The notes under the pieces are model-generated. The model ran no database searches, was not told the DNA's origin, and saw nothing but the letters and a program-made list of their open reading frames with translations. The position numbers and the translations under genes were made by a program. Of a stretch of DNA of 64,000 nt, positions 1 through 9,343 are shown in pieces. The stretch is from an uncultured Vampirovibrio sp. Its GTDB lineage: Bacteria > Cyanobacteriota > Vampirovibrionia > Gastranaerophilales > Gastranaerophilaceae. Numbering within the stretch: position 1 is the stretch's first letter; each line of letters opens with the position of its first letter. Location: contig CAJTPW010000002.1 of NCBI GenBank assembly GCA_910578465.1, forward strand, positions 248,001 through 312,000, given 5' to 3'.

Positions 1-75
1 CTCTTTCAATAAATAGTTTCTTCATAAAAAAGTTTCAAAACCGATTTTATTTTCTACCCCTGATATTATTAAATT

Positions 76-777
76 TTAAAAGAAAAGTTTTAGCAAGTCT
101 TTATTACCGCTTTTTAATATTGCAGATTTTAATCTCTTGCAGCTTTCGCAAACCCCGCAGTGGTGAAAAGGCGTATCCCTTCTTGCTTTGTCGGAGTTTT
201 TGGATGAAGCGTAGCAGCTTTTTAAAAGCTTAAAATCTATCCCGAGCTCAACCCCGAGGCTGATTATTTCGCACTTTTCAAGGTCCGAAAGGGGGGCTAC
301 AACTGTCGGATGTACATTTGTTGAGTATTTAAAAGCAGTTTCCGCAGCATTACAAAACTCGATTGAATTATCAGGAAAAGTAGCCGCCTCTTCTTTGTTT
401 GCACCGATTATAACAGCCTTATACCCGAATGTATCGCAAAAACTTGCCGCTATATTTAAAAAAAGCCCGTTTCTGTTTGGAACCCAGACAGCACGTGCAC
501 TTTCTTTCCCAAGAGTTTCAAATTCAAGTTTTTTATCATCCTTATTTAATGCGGAATTGCTGATTTCAGCCAAGAACGGAAGCTTGATGACTTTAAGCTC
601 AACACCGTACTTTGCACAAATTTCTTCTGAAGCTGAAATTTCCTCTAATGCTGCTTTTTGTCCGTAATCAAACGTAAGTGCAAGCTTTATATCATACCCC
701 TGCTTTTGTGAATATACAAGGCTTACATAAGAATCAAGCCCGCCCGATAATAAGATAACAGCACTTTTTTTGGGCAT
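76..777 (-). CDS. queC: 7-cyano-7-deazaguanine synthase QueC
   Basis: QueC converts 7-carboxy-7-deazaguanine to preQ0 using ATP and ammonia, a cytoplasmic step in queuosine biosynthesis. The 233-aa protein has the PP-loop SGGLDS near residues 11-16. Its C-terminal cysteine cluster (CYASS, then HCGVCESCKR) matches the family zinc site, and the length is normal. The start codon lies three bases after the upstream HEAT-repeat gene's stop, with GAGGA inside that gene's end as ribosome site, so the two are probably translationally coupled. Other queuosine genes are not seen in this window. Confidence 0.95.
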   Translation of the reverse strand: MPKKSAVILLSGGLDSYVSLVYSQKQGYDIKLALTFDYGQKAALEEISASEEICAKYGVELKVIKLPFLAEISNSALNKDDKKLEFETLGKESARAVWVPNRNGLFLNIAASFCDTFGYKAVIIGANKEEAATFPDNSIEFCNAAETAFKYSTNVHPTVVAPLSDLEKCEIISLGVELGIDFKLLKSCYASSKNSDKARRDTPFHHCGVCESCKRLKSAILKSGNKDLLKLFF

Positions 778-780
778 TTT

Positions 781-1767
781 CTAGTCCTCATCCTCGTCTA
801 TATTATGCTCCTGCTGCTCTTCTTCCTCTTCTTCAAGGATGTTTCTTGCCTCTTCTTTGCAATAATACGGAATGTTTTCAAGAGAGAGAATTTCATCCAG
901 AGCACTTTTGCCTTCAAGGTTATAGAGCGCAATGACAGAGCTTCTTGAAACCTCTTCATCAGGGTCATATAACATCTTTTTAATTAAAGGCACCGCCTCT
1001 TCGCAATTTGAATTCATTAAAGATTCAACCGCATTCAGCCTCACCTGCGGAGATTCATCCAGAAGCGCATTTTTAAAGACCGTAATAACGCGTCTGTTGC
1101 TTGAAAAATCAATCTTTCCAAGCGCCTCAATAACCCTTTCTTTTAAGAATGTAAATTTATCAAGAAAGTTTTTCTTTGCTTCAAGAATACTCAAAAACGG
1201 GTCAACCGCGCGCATATCTCCAATCATGCCAAGAGCAATCGCCGCGGATTCTCTTACATAAATTGATTTTTCATTTTCATCCGAAACAATATCAATTAAA
1301 GACTCTACGGCATTTCTGTCCCCGATTTTGCCAAGTGCCTCGGCTGCTGCGAGACGAAATTTATAGTGTTCGTTTTTATTGTTTAAACAGTATAAAATGG
1401 GCTCAATTGTGCGTGTTTCCTTATAGTTTGAAACGGCCTTTAAGCACAAAACACGAACGTCCGTAAAATTGTTTAAATCTTCTCCTGAAATTGCATGGGT
1501 ATCTTTTGCAAGGAGAAAATCCAGCAAATCATCAAGATTATCAGGATGACGGAGCGCATTTATTTCTTTAATCAGAACCTTTAAAAACTCATTATCCTTC
1601 GCCCTTTGAAGAAGAGATGAAAAAATTTGAGCAAGCTCATCCTTAAAATATTTTTGTTTTATTTCATAAAAAAAGGAGGTAAAATCGCCTTTACAGGCCT
1701 TAAGAGACTCTTCAACCAATGAAATTTCATCAGTCTGAATTTTAGTAAAGCAGGATTTTTTCTCCAT
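781..1767 (-). CDS. HEAT-repeat (PBS-lyase-type) protein
   Basis: A 328-aa protein built mainly of about 30-residue alpha-helical repeats of the HEAT/PBS-lyase type, from about residue 90 to 310; examples are AAAEALGKIGDRNAVESLI and AAIALGMIGDMRAVDPFL. The C-terminus is very acidic (a run of glutamates, then DEDED). There is no signal peptide or membrane segment, so a cytoplasmic protein-binding scaffold is likely. In Cyanobacteria such repeats occur in phycobilin lyases and related scaffolds, but nothing here shows a pigment role. It precedes queC on the same strand. Start ATG has AAGG six bases upstream. Specific function unknown. Confidence 0.85.
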   Translation of the reverse strand: MEKKSCFTKIQTDEISLVEESLKACKGDFTSFFYEIKQKYFKDELAQIFSSLLQRAKDNEFLKVLIKEINALRHPDNLDDLLDFLLAKDTHAISGEDLNNFTDVRVLCLKAVSNYKETRTIEPILYCLNNKNEHYKFRLAAAEALGKIGDRNAVESLIDIVSDENEKSIYVRESAAIALGMIGDMRAVDPFLSILEAKKNFLDKFTFLKERVIEALGKIDFSSNRRVITVFKNALLDESPQVRLNAVESLMNSNCEEAVPLIKKMLYDPDEEVSRSSVIALYNLEGKSALDEILSLENIPYYCKEEARNILEEEEEEQQEHNIDEDED

Positions 1768-1857
1768 TAAAAACCTTGTTTGTAAGTCTTAAACTTATAC
1801 TTTCCAATATACAAATTACTATAAAAATTGTAAAAATTACATTATTTGTAAACTTTT

Positions 1858-1885
1858 TTGACAAAAACCTTTAAATATGTACAAA
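1858..1885 (+). promoter_or_regulatory. Predicted promoter of dnaG-rpoD
   Basis: A perfect -35 box TTGACA at 1858-1863 is followed after 16 bases by TACAAA (1880-1885), preceded by TG. Transcription would begin near 1892, giving a leader of about 28 bases to the dnaG ATG at 1920. The -10 box is imperfect. Confidence 0.45.
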
Positions 1886-1919
1886 AATTGTCATCTTGGT
1901 GTTATACCACAAAAGGAAT

Positions 1920-3809
1920 ATGAGCGAAGTAACTTATCAACAGGTAACCGAGGAAATAAAAAACCGGCTGGATATAGTGGATGTAATATCAAAATTTGTC
2001 GTGCTCAAAAAATCCGGCCATATTTATATGGGCTGCTGCCCCTTTCATAACGAGAAAACCCCATCTTTTACGGTAACACCTTCAAGACAGATTTTTAAAT
2101 GTTTCGGCTGCGGCGAAGGCGGCGATGTGCTTTCGTTTTTAATGAAAATAAACAAGCAGACCTTCCCCGAAGTTATACAGGAACAGGCAGAAGCTCTTGG
2201 AATAGAGCTCCCAAAAGCGATTTCGGGGGAAAAGGCGCAACAATATAAAAAAGAGAAAGAAAGGCTTTTAGAGGCCGTTAAATATGCTATGGAATTTTAC
2301 CATAACAACCTTATTAAAAACGATAAAGCCTTATCCTATCTTGAAAAAAGAGGTGCGGGCGAAGTTGCAATCGGAAGTTTCTTTTTGGGCCTTGCTCCGA
2401 ATTCAAATTTTGAACTTAAAAACCACCTGAAAGACCTCGGCTACACAAACGATGAAATGTATAAAGCAGGGCTTTTATATGAAAAAAACGGAGATTTTCT
2501 GGACAGATTCAGAAACAGGCTCATAATTCCCATTATAGACGTAAATAATAACCCCATCGCATTTGGCGCAAGAGCAATAACAGACGGGCAAAACCCCAAA
2601 TACTTAAATTCTCCCGATTCTTCAATTTACAATAAAAGCGGGGTGTTATTCGGGCTGAATCGTGCAAAAGACGCCATAAAAGAAGAAGATGGCGTAGTTA
2701 TTATGGAAGGGTATTTTGATGTAATTTCCGCCCAGATAAACGGAGTGAAAAATGCCGTTGCATCTTGCGGAACAGCCTTAACGCCGCAGCATATCAAGCT
2801 TTTGTCCCGCTATACACAAAACAGAAGGATTTTCCTTGCATTTGACCAGGATGCAGCCGGAAGAAAGGCAACAAAGCTTGGTGCACAGGTTATTAAAGAA
2901 ATTTTTTCAAACCTCGGGGATATTAAACAATACGATTCAAGCTATACGGCAACTTCCGATAATGTGTGTGAAATCCGCGTAGTATCCCAGCTTGGCGGGA
3001 AAGACCCCGATGAATACATAAGAGAATTCGGCGCAGAAAGCTACAAAGAAGAAATTTTAAAGGCACCCCTTTTGATTGACTTTGAGCTTGACATGCTCTT
3101 TAAAAATATTGAAGGCGGGGTAAAAGCCTTGTCTGCACAGGAAAAGAGCGAACTTGTACAACAAATAGTGTATATTTTACAAGAAATCAAAAATCCCATT
3201 ATTTTAGCCGATTACATTAAAAATATCTCGTTTAAACTTAATATAGACGAAACCGTTTTAAAAAGGCAGGTTGAAATCAATCAGGTACAGTCAAATGATT
3301 TGTATCAAAATGTAACAATTGAGCCATCACGTTCACTTTACAAAAAAATAGCAAAAACTAACCTTAATACGCGCTATGAGCGGATGGAAGACAATCTTAC
3401 AAAACTTGCGCTTCAGGCTAATACTCCTGAAAAAAAAGTATATTTTATACAGGCGATAGAAGGGTACAAACCCAAGAGCGAAGCGAATTTCAAGATACTT
3501 GAAGACATTGACAAAGTACTTGGCGAAGCCGATAATGTTGAATCAATAGCAAAAAAACTTTTTTCTAAGTTTTACAATGACAACGATGTTCAAAAAGATT
3601 TAACGGACAAAATTTTTTCCTCAGCCGAATTTGAAAAACTTAGTTACAACGATTATATAAACGCCGTTCAGGAAACTTTCCTAAGATTGAATAACCTTGA
3701 AAAACTGCACAAGAAAGAAGAATTGAGGCAAAGATACCGAAAGGCGGATATCACGGAAGAAGACAAAATCACAATTTCAAAGGAAATCTTTGAAGAAATG
3801 AAGAAGTAA
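1920..3809 (+). CDS. dnaG: DNA primase DnaG
   Basis: DnaG makes RNA primers at the replication fork. The N-terminal zinc-binding domain shows CCPFHNEKTPSF and CFGCGEGGDV. The TOPRIM region shows EGYFDV and FDQDAAGRKA. The C-terminal third is poorly conserved, as usual for the helicase-binding domain. An upstream in-frame TTG (1896) would add eight residues, but it has no ribosome site and sits at the predicted transcription start; I prefer the ATG at 1920, which has AAAGGA just upstream and starts MSEVTYQQ. rpoD follows after 30 bases, the usual primase-sigma pairing. Confidence 0.95.
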   Translation: MSEVTYQQVTEEIKNRLDIVDVISKFVVLKKSGHIYMGCCPFHNEKTPSFTVTPSRQIFKCFGCGEGGDVLSFLMKINKQTFPEVIQEQAEALGIELPKAISGEKAQQYKKEKERLLEAVKYAMEFYHNNLIKNDKALSYLEKRGAGEVAIGSFFLGLAPNSNFELKNHLKDLGYTNDEMYKAGLLYEKNGDFLDRFRNRLIIPIIDVNNNPIAFGARAITDGQNPKYLNSPDSSIYNKSGVLFGLNRAKDAIKEEDGVVIMEGYFDVISAQINGVKNAVASCGTALTPQHIKLLSRYTQNRRIFLAFDQDAAGRKATKLGAQVIKEIFSNLGDIKQYDSSYTATSDNVCEIRVVSQLGGKDPDEYIREFGAESYKEEILKAPLLIDFELDMLFKNIEGGVKALSAQEKSELVQQIVYILQEIKNPIILADYIKNISFKLNIDETVLKRQVEINQVQSNDLYQNVTIEPSRSLYKKIAKTNLNTRYERMEDNLTKLALQANTPEKKVYFIQAIEGYKPKSEANFKILEDIDKVLGEADNVESIAKKLFSKFYNDNDVQKDLTDKIFSSAEFEKLSYNDYINAVQETFLRLNNLEKLHKKEELRQRYRKADITEEDKITISKEIFEEMKK

Positions 3810-3839
3810 ACAAGCAACAAAAAAATGGAGAAACCATAA

Positions 3840-4907
3840 ATGACAAGAAAAAGAAGTTCAGACCAATCTGTAATCAGCGTAGTAGACAAAGAAGAAGATA
3901 TGGGTGATGACAGCTTTTTTGAGGGTTCCGCCCTTGAAACCGACAATATTTCAAACATTATAAGATCTCAGGCAGGAATTGATGTGAGCACACTTTCAAG
4001 CTCTACATATTTTGAAAAAGAAGAAGATGAAGAAGAAAGTGATGAAATCGCAGTACCGAAGGGCGTTTCCATTGATGATCCCGTTAGAATGTATTTAAGA
4101 GAAATCGGCAGAATTAAACTCTTAACCGCAGATGAGGAAATTGACCTTGCAAGAAAAATCGTTGCAGGCGGCCAACCCGGTGCCGTTGCAAAAAGAAAGC
4201 TTGTTCAGGCAAACCTTCGTCTTGTTGTTTCGATTGCAAAAAAATACGTGGGCAGAGGCATGCTTTTCTTGGATCTCATTCAGGAAGGCAATTTGGGACT
4301 TATCCGTGCAGCAGAAAAATTTGACCATGAAAGAGGATATAAGTTTTCAACTTATGCAACCTGGTGGATAAGACAGGCCATTACAAGAGCAATTGCAGAT
4401 CAGGCAAGAACAATCAGAATTCCTGTTCATATGGTTGAAACAATTAATAAATTGAAAAAAGTAACAAGAAAGCTTGCTCAAGAACTTGCAAGAAAACCAT
4501 CCGAAGAAGAATTATCCGTTGAAATGGGAATTTCAATCAACAAACTGAGAGAAATTATAAAAGTGGCTCAAGAGCCTCTCTCTCTTGAAACTCCGATAGG
4601 AAAAGAAGAAGACTCCCGTCTTGGCGATTTTATCGAAGATAAAGATGCGGATGCTCCCGTAAAAACCGTTGCGCACGAGCTTTTAAGGGAAGATTTGGCG
4701 GAAGTTCTCGGCTCCCTTTCACCGCGCGAACGCGATGTTTTAAGGCTAAGATTCGGTATGGATGATGGCAGACAAAGAACTCTGGAAGAAGTTGGCCAAT
4801 TGTTCGGCGTTACCCGCGAACGTATCAGGCAAATTGAAGCAAAGGCTTTAAGAAAACTTCGCCACCCGAACAGATCAAAAAGATTAAAAGAATATATTGA
4901 AGTTTAA
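3840..4907 (+). CDS. rpoD: Primary sigma factor RpoD/SigA
   Basis: Housekeeping sigma-70 factor directing RNA polymerase to -35/-10 promoters. The 355-aa protein has an acidic N-terminus of about 80 residues without a long region 1.1, then region 1.2 (DPVRMYLREIGRIKLLT), region 2 (RGMLFLDLIQEGNLGLIRA and YATWWIRQAITRAI), region 3, and region 4 with the helix-turn-helix VTRERIRQIEAKALRKLR. The short length resembles cyanobacterial SigA. GGAG precedes the ATG. It ends the dnaG-rpoD operon, with a strong terminator 79 bases downstream. Confidence 0.96.
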   Translation: MTRKRSSDQSVISVVDKEEDMGDDSFFEGSALETDNISNIIRSQAGIDVSTLSSSTYFEKEEDEEESDEIAVPKGVSIDDPVRMYLREIGRIKLLTADEEIDLARKIVAGGQPGAVAKRKLVQANLRLVVSIAKKYVGRGMLFLDLIQEGNLGLIRAAEKFDHERGYKFSTYATWWIRQAITRAIADQARTIRIPVHMVETINKLKKVTRKLAQELARKPSEEELSVEMGISINKLREIIKVAQEPLSLETPIGKEEDSRLGDFIEDKDADAPVKTVAHELLREDLAEVLGSLSPRERDVLRLRFGMDDGRQRTLEEVGQLFGVTRERIRQIEAKALRKLRHPNRSKRLKEYIEV

Positions 4908-4985
4908 AAATTTGCCTCCGCTGATATTGGATTTGTATTAAAATATATGGCAAAATCCTTGCGGCACAGGTTAAATAGAAAATTT

Positions 4986-5023
4986 AAAAGATGGTTTACA
5001 AATTTTTTAAACCATCTTTTTTT
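4986..5023 (+). terminator. Rho-independent terminator after rpoD
   Basis: A perfect 13-bp stem (arms 4986-4998 and 5008-5020, core GATGGTTTA/TAAACCATC) has a 9-base loop and ends in seven T residues. It closes dnaG-rpoD and leaves only 28 bases before the gmk start. Confidence 0.9.
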
Positions 5024-5039
5024 ATGTTGAAATTTAGTG

Positions 5040-5045
5040 TATAAT
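5040..5045 (+). promoter_or_regulatory. -10 box directly before gmk (possible leaderless start)
   Basis: A perfect TATAAT ends six bases before the gmk ATG at 5052. No Shine-Dalgarno lies between them and no good -35 is seen. Because the rpoD terminator ends at 5023, a separate gmk promoter has to lie here, which would put the transcription start at or beside the ATG. Confidence 0.45.
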
Positions 5046-5051
5046 TTACAA

Positions 5052-5720
5052 ATGGAAAGTAAGAAAACAGGAAAAACCGCTAAAAAAAACCCGTCCGCAG
5101 GCAAACTCTTTGTAATCACAGGTCCGTCAGGAGTTGGGAAAGGCACAATTTTAGAAAAGTTTTTCCATAATAATAAAAATATAATTTATTCAATCTCGCA
5201 AACAACCAGGAAACCGCGCCCGGGCGAAGTTCACGGGGTAAATTATTTTTTTGTGAGCCATGAAGATTTTGAAAAATCAATTCAAAATGATGAGCTTTTA
5301 GAATGGGCAAAATATTCCGATAATTATTACGGAACAAAAAAAGATTTTGTACTGAAAGCCCTGGAAAAAGGGGCTGATGTCCTTCTTGAAATTGAAACTA
5401 AGGGCGCTAAAAAAATTATGGAAAAATTTCCCGATTGTATCACTGTTTTTTTTACACCCCCGAATTTGGATGAGCTTGAAAAAAGGCTCCGCGGAAGGAA
5501 AACAGAAGATGAAGCCTCAATTCAAAAACGCTTAAAAATTGTAAAAGAAGAGCTTGAATTATCCACGATTTATAAATATACAATTGAAAATGACGAAGTT
5601 GAAAACGCCTTAAACAAACTTCAGGCGGTTTATGATTTTGAAAAACGCACTAAAAGCGAAGCGCAGAGCGAAGATAGCACTTGTGAAACCTCCGAAAGCG
5701 AGGCAGCAAGTGAACAATGA
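5052..5720 (+). CDS. gmk: Guanylate kinase
   Basis: Phosphorylates GMP to GDP with ATP. The P-loop GPSGVGKGTI lies near residue 25, followed by the GMP-binding segment SISQTTRKPRPGEVHGVNY. The protein is about 222 aa, longer than the usual 205, because of a C-terminal hydrophilic tail rich in Ser and Glu (TKSEAQSEDSTCETSESEAA). A GTG at 5037 would add five residues but overlaps the TATAAT box, so the ATG at 5052 is preferred. The 3' end overlaps coaBC by 11 bases. Confidence 0.94.
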   Translation: MESKKTGKTAKKNPSAGKLFVITGPSGVGKGTILEKFFHNNKNIIYSISQTTRKPRPGEVHGVNYFFVSHEDFEKSIQNDELLEWAKYSDNYYGTKKDFVLKALEKGADVLLEIETKGAKKIMEKFPDCITVFFTPPNLDELEKRLRGRKTEDEASIQKRLKIVKEELELSTIYKYTIENDEVENALNKLQAVYDFEKRTKSEAQSEDSTCETSESEAASEQ

Positions 5721-6933
5721 GGTTGAAAATACCGGCAAAAGCCCGCTGCTCGGGAAAAATATTCTAATCGGACTTACAGGTTCAATTTCCTGTTACAAAA
5801 CGTGTGAACTCATAAGAAAGTTGATTAAAAACGGTGCCCGCGTAAAAACGGTTATAAGCCCCGCCACGCTTGAATTTATAGGTGAAAAAACACTTGAAAC
5901 CCTTTCAGATAACAAAGTTTATTGTGACACTTTCTCCAAAAGCCGCTCCACAGAACACATTAACATAGCTGATTGGGCGGATTTATTTGTTATAGCGCCA
6001 ATTACCGCAAATACAATTTCAAAATTCGCTTCAGGAATAGCCGATAACCTTATTACAAGTACATTTAACGCTTACCTCGGGCTGAAAAAGCCTGTCATTA
6101 TTGCTCCTGCGATGAATACGGGAATGCTGCACAATCCTTTTGTCCAAAATAACATAAAACGGCTTCAAAACGAAGGTGTAAAAATCGTCGAAAGCGAGAC
6201 AGGACAGCTGGCTTGCGGAACCGTTGGAGACGGCAGATTAGCAGACGTTGAAAAAATTTATGAAAAAATTCTTGAAAACTTCCATCCTGAGCGCACTTCA
6301 GACCAAATGACAACAAAAAAGCGGATATTATTGACTATGGGCGGAACAAAAGAGCCAATTGACCCTGTACGCTTTATTTCTAACGCTTCGAGCGGCCGTA
6401 TGGGCTTATGCCTTGCGGATTGTGCCCGCTCCATGGGGTATGACGTCGAAATTATCAGTACGGTAAAAGTTGAAAATCGTCCGTACAAAATTACCTATGT
6501 GAATTCCGCACTTGAAATGCTTGATGCGGTTGAAAAAAACTTTAAAAATGCCGATTATTTAATAATGGCGGCGGCTGTAGCCGATTATAGAGTGAAAAAC
6601 CCTTGCAGCACAAAGCTTTCAAAGGAAAATACGGGCGAATCCGTTACTCTTGAATTAGTCCAAAACCCTGATATACTAAAGAATATGGGCAAAATAAAAA
6701 AAGAAAATCAAAAAACGATAGGATTTTCTTTGGGGACAGAAAATCTTGTAGAAACAGCGAAAGCCAAGCTGCAAGCTAAAAATGCCGATTTTATAATTGC
6801 AAATAAAGCAAAAGTTGCCCTAAACACTGGTGAAAACGAGGTTTGGATTATAGATAAAGGCGGAAATGCAACGCACATCGAAAAAAGCAGTAAAGAAAAC
6901 GTGGCAAAAGCCATACTGGAGCGAGTTTTATGA
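5710..6933 (+). CDS. coaBC: Bifunctional phosphopantothenoylcysteine decarboxylase / phosphopantothenate-cysteine ligase
   Basis: Catalyses two consecutive steps of coenzyme A synthesis. The N-terminal flavoprotein CoaC half shows GLTGSISCYK, HINIADWADL (active histidine), APAMNTGM and ACGTVGDGRLAD. The CoaB ligase half begins near KRILLTMGGTKEPIDPVRFI with NASSGRMG and later AAAVADYR. The open frame extends upstream inside gmk, but GTG at 5710 with GAGG six bases before it gives a normal 407-aa protein starting just ahead of LLGKNILIG. Translation is probably coupled to gmk, and to the next gene by an ATGA overlap. Confidence 0.94.
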   Translation: MNNEVENTGKSPLLGKNILIGLTGSISCYKTCELIRKLIKNGARVKTVISPATLEFIGEKTLETLSDNKVYCDTFSKSRSTEHINIADWADLFVIAPITANTISKFASGIADNLITSTFNAYLGLKKPVIIAPAMNTGMLHNPFVQNNIKRLQNEGVKIVESETGQLACGTVGDGRLADVEKIYEKILENFHPERTSDQMTTKKRILLTMGGTKEPIDPVRFISNASSGRMGLCLADCARSMGYDVEIISTVKVENRPYKITYVNSALEMLDAVEKNFKNADYLIMAAAVADYRVKNPCSTKLSKENTGESVTLELVQNPDILKNMGKIKKENQKTIGFSLGTENLVETAKAKLQAKNADFIIANKAKVALNTGENEVWIIDKGGNATHIEKSSKENVAKAILERVL

Positions 6934-7667
6934 TTAAAACCGATGAAATTATTTCAAAAATCGAAAAATACGCATCATTAGATTTAATGGAGCCATGGGA
7001 CAATGCGGGATGGCAGATAAATCTGCACCACGACTATGTTAACAGGGTTTTAATCGCACTATCGCTAACCAAAGAAACGCTCAGTGAGGCGATTACAAAC
7101 GATTGCGATCTCATAATTACGCACCATCCCTTGATTTTCGACAAATTAAGCAAGATTGACGACACGACTATTGTTCAGGCCATAAAACATAATATTTGCG
7201 TCTATAGCGCGCATACAAACCTTGATAAAACCTACGGTTCAACCACAGACGCGCTTGCAGGGGTTTTAGGGTTTAAAAACCTTATAACCGTTGATGAATG
7301 CGTAAAAATTGCCCACCTCAAAGATGAAATCGACCTTATGGAGCTTTTACAAACGGTGAAAATGTCTGTCGGAAGCGAAAGAGTGAAGGTTATAAACCCT
7401 TCAAACATAGAAACCGTAAGAAATGTAGCTATTTGCGCAGGGGCAGGAGGCAGCTATATCAAGAAACTAAATGAATACGACATAGATTTATACATCACAG
7501 GAGACATCAAATTCCACGCCGCGCTTGAAGTTCGCGGATTTGCGGTTGCGGATATCGGTCATTTTGAATCCGAGCTTCCCGTACTGCCCTTAATTCAAGG
7601 ATTAATCGCAAAGACAGGCGTGGAGACGATTATAGCGCAAGAACACATACCCTGGGAATACATTTAA
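6930..7667 (+). CDS. Nif3-like dinuclear metal-centre protein (YbgI/YqfO family)
   Basis: A 245-aa member of the NIF3/YbgI family, a toroidal hexamer with a two-metal site; it is reported as a GTP cyclohydrolase I type 2 homologue, and the true substrate is unsettled. The motifs are ITHHPLIF near residue 70, YSAHTNLDKTYG near 93 and DIGHFESE near 215, which supply the metal ligands. The length is that of the short form without the central insert. Its ATG overlaps the coaBC stop (ATGA), placing it at the end of gmk-coaBC-nif3. Confidence 0.9.
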   Translation: MIKTDEIISKIEKYASLDLMEPWDNAGWQINLHHDYVNRVLIALSLTKETLSEAITNDCDLIITHHPLIFDKLSKIDDTTIVQAIKHNICVYSAHTNLDKTYGSTTDALAGVLGFKNLITVDECVKIAHLKDEIDLMELLQTVKMSVGSERVKVINPSNIETVRNVAICAGAGGSYIKKLNEYDIDLYITGDIKFHAALEVRGFAVADIGHFESELPVLPLIQGLIAKTGVETIIAQEHIPWEYI

Positions 7668-7689
7668 CTCCAAAAAAGAGGAATAAAAA

Positions 7690-8829
7690 GTGGCAATCAG
7701 ATTTTTAACATCGGGAGAATCGCATGGAAAATGCCTAAATGCAATCATAGAGGGCATTGGAAGCGGATATTATCTTGATTTGGATTTTATAAACAATGAG
7801 CTTGCAAACCGCCAAAAAGGCAAGGGCAGAGGCGGAAGAATGAAAATTGAAACCGACACGATTGAAATAAAATCCGGTGTAAGGTTTCAAAAGACAACAG
7901 GGGCGCCAATTTGCATAGAAATCAAAAACAGAGATTTTGAAAATTGGAAAATCCCGATGAGCACCGAAGCCTTTGATTTTGAGGCTTTGGATGAAAACGC
8001 AAAACGTGAAATTGAAGATAAAATCAAAGAGAAGGAAATAAGCCGAATTCGCCCGGGCCATGCGGATTTTGCGGGTGCAATCAAATATCATCACAAAGAC
8101 ATTAGAGACGTTCTGGAAAGATCAAGCGCAAGAGAAACCGCAACAAGAGTGGCTGTCGGGGCAATTTGTCAGGATATTTTAAGGAAATTTAAAATAACAG
8201 GAGAGGCTAAAACGCTTTCTGTAGGCGGAAAAGAAACCGAAAAAGAAATCGATGAAATTATAGAGTTCGCAAAAAAAGAAGGTGAAAGCCTCGGCGGAGA
8301 AGTTGAAATCCGCTTTAAAAATCTTCCTGTAGGCCTTGGAAGCTTTGTCCACTGGGATAGAAGGCTCGATGGTCGCCTTGCGGGCGCTTTAATGAGCATT
8401 CCCGCGGTTAAAGCGGTTGAAATCGGCCTTGGAAAAGGTGTTGCGGAGCATTTTGGCTCTAGGGTGCATGATGAAATATTTCTCACAGAAAAAGAGAGTG
8501 AAAATCATACTGTCACAAGGAAAACAAACAATGCAGGCGGCATTGAAGGCGGAATGACAAACGGGGAAGAAATCGTTATAAGGCTTTCCATGAAACCGAT
8601 TCCAACAATGCGAAAACCTTTAAATTCCATAAATATTAAAACAAAAACAGAGGAAACGGCACATTTTGAAAGGGCGGACACCTGTGCTGTTGAAGCCCTT
8701 GGAACAGTTGCGCTGAATATGGCATCTATAGTAATATTGGACGCGTTTTTTGAAAAATTCGGGCCCGATAATTTTGACGAAACTATGGAAAATTTTAAAA
8801 ACTATGGAAAATACGCAAAAAAACTCTAA
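7690..8829 (+). CDS. aroC: Chorismate synthase
   Basis: Makes chorismate from EPSP with reduced FMN, the last shikimate step. The N-terminus shows FLTSGESHGKCLNAIIEG, followed by signature elements RPGHADFAGA and RSSARETATRVAVGA, then NNAGGIEGGMTNGE. The 379-aa length is typical. The start is GTG with AAGAGGA seven bases upstream. It heads aroC-aroK-aroB and overlaps aroK. Confidence 0.96.
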   Translation: MAIRFLTSGESHGKCLNAIIEGIGSGYYLDLDFINNELANRQKGKGRGGRMKIETDTIEIKSGVRFQKTTGAPICIEIKNRDFENWKIPMSTEAFDFEALDENAKREIEDKIKEKEISRIRPGHADFAGAIKYHHKDIRDVLERSSARETATRVAVGAICQDILRKFKITGEAKTLSVGGKETEKEIDEIIEFAKKEGESLGGEVEIRFKNLPVGLGSFVHWDRRLDGRLAGALMSIPAVKAVEIGLGKGVAEHFGSRVHDEIFLTEKESENHTVTRKTNNAGGIEGGMTNGEEIVIRLSMKPIPTMRKPLNSINIKTKTEETAHFERADTCAVEALGTVALNMASIVILDAFFEKFGPDNFDETMENFKNYGKYAKKL

Positions 8830-9343
8830 AAACAAAACTATTATTTTAACAGGAATGATGGGAGCAGGAAAATCAACCGTGGGGAGCATTTTATCAAGAA
8901 AGCTGAAGCTTGGTTTTATTGATCTTGACAGCCTGATTGAAGAAACCCACAAGCTCACCATCAGCGAGATTTTTAAAAAATTTGGCGAAGAAAAATTCAG
9001 AGAGATGGAATGCGATGTCATATGCGGCATCGAACCCGGAAGAAACCTTGTAATATCAACAGGCGGCGGCATTGTCGAATCCAAAAGAAATATCAACAAA
9101 TTAAGAGAAATCGGCCGAACATATTACCTTCGCGCACCTTATGATGTTTTATACGAAAGAATTAAGCACGATACAAAGCGGCCGCTTTTAATGACAAAGG
9201 ACCCGAAAGCCACCCTAAAAGAAATTTTGGACAGAAGAAAAATGAAATATGAATGTGCAGATTTTAAAATCGACACGGTTGAAAAAAGTGCAAAAGCAAT
9301 AACGGATGAGATTATAGAGATTTATGAAAAGATTAACGGTTAA
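8804..9343 (+). CDS. aroK: Shikimate kinase
   Basis: Phosphorylates shikimate at the 3-hydroxyl using ATP. Walker A is GMMGAGKSTVG; the shikimate-binding aspartate is in FIDLDSLIE, and STGGGIV and RPLL match family motifs. The open frame continues upstream into aroC, but the ATG at 8804 (MENTQKNSKN) places the P-loop near residue 20 and gives a normal 179 aa. No strong ribosome site is visible, so translation may rely on coupling from aroC. The 3' end overlaps aroB by 20 bases. Confidence 0.93.
   Translation: MENTQKNSKNKTIILTGMMGAGKSTVGSILSRKLKLGFIDLDSLIEETHKLTISEIFKKFGEEKFREMECDVICGIEPGRNLVISTGGGIVESKRNINKLREIGRTYYLRAPYDVLYERIKHDTKRPLLMTKDPKATLKEILDRRKMKYECADFKIDTVEKSAKAITDEIIEIYEKING

Noticed and set aside
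1..25. Possible start of a minus-strand gene (ATG at 25, reading MKKLFIER off the window edge).
   Set aside because: Only eight codons are visible and there is no ribosome site, so it cannot be supported.
1896..1919. TTG/GTG extension of dnaG.
   Set aside because: No ribosome site, located at the predicted transcription start, and the family N-terminus fits the ATG at 1920.
4947..5030. 27-codon basic ORF (MAKSLRHRLNRKFKRWF...) after rpoD, with TATTAA five bases upstream.
   Set aside because: It runs straight through the rpoD terminator hairpin and has no ribosome site; most likely chance.
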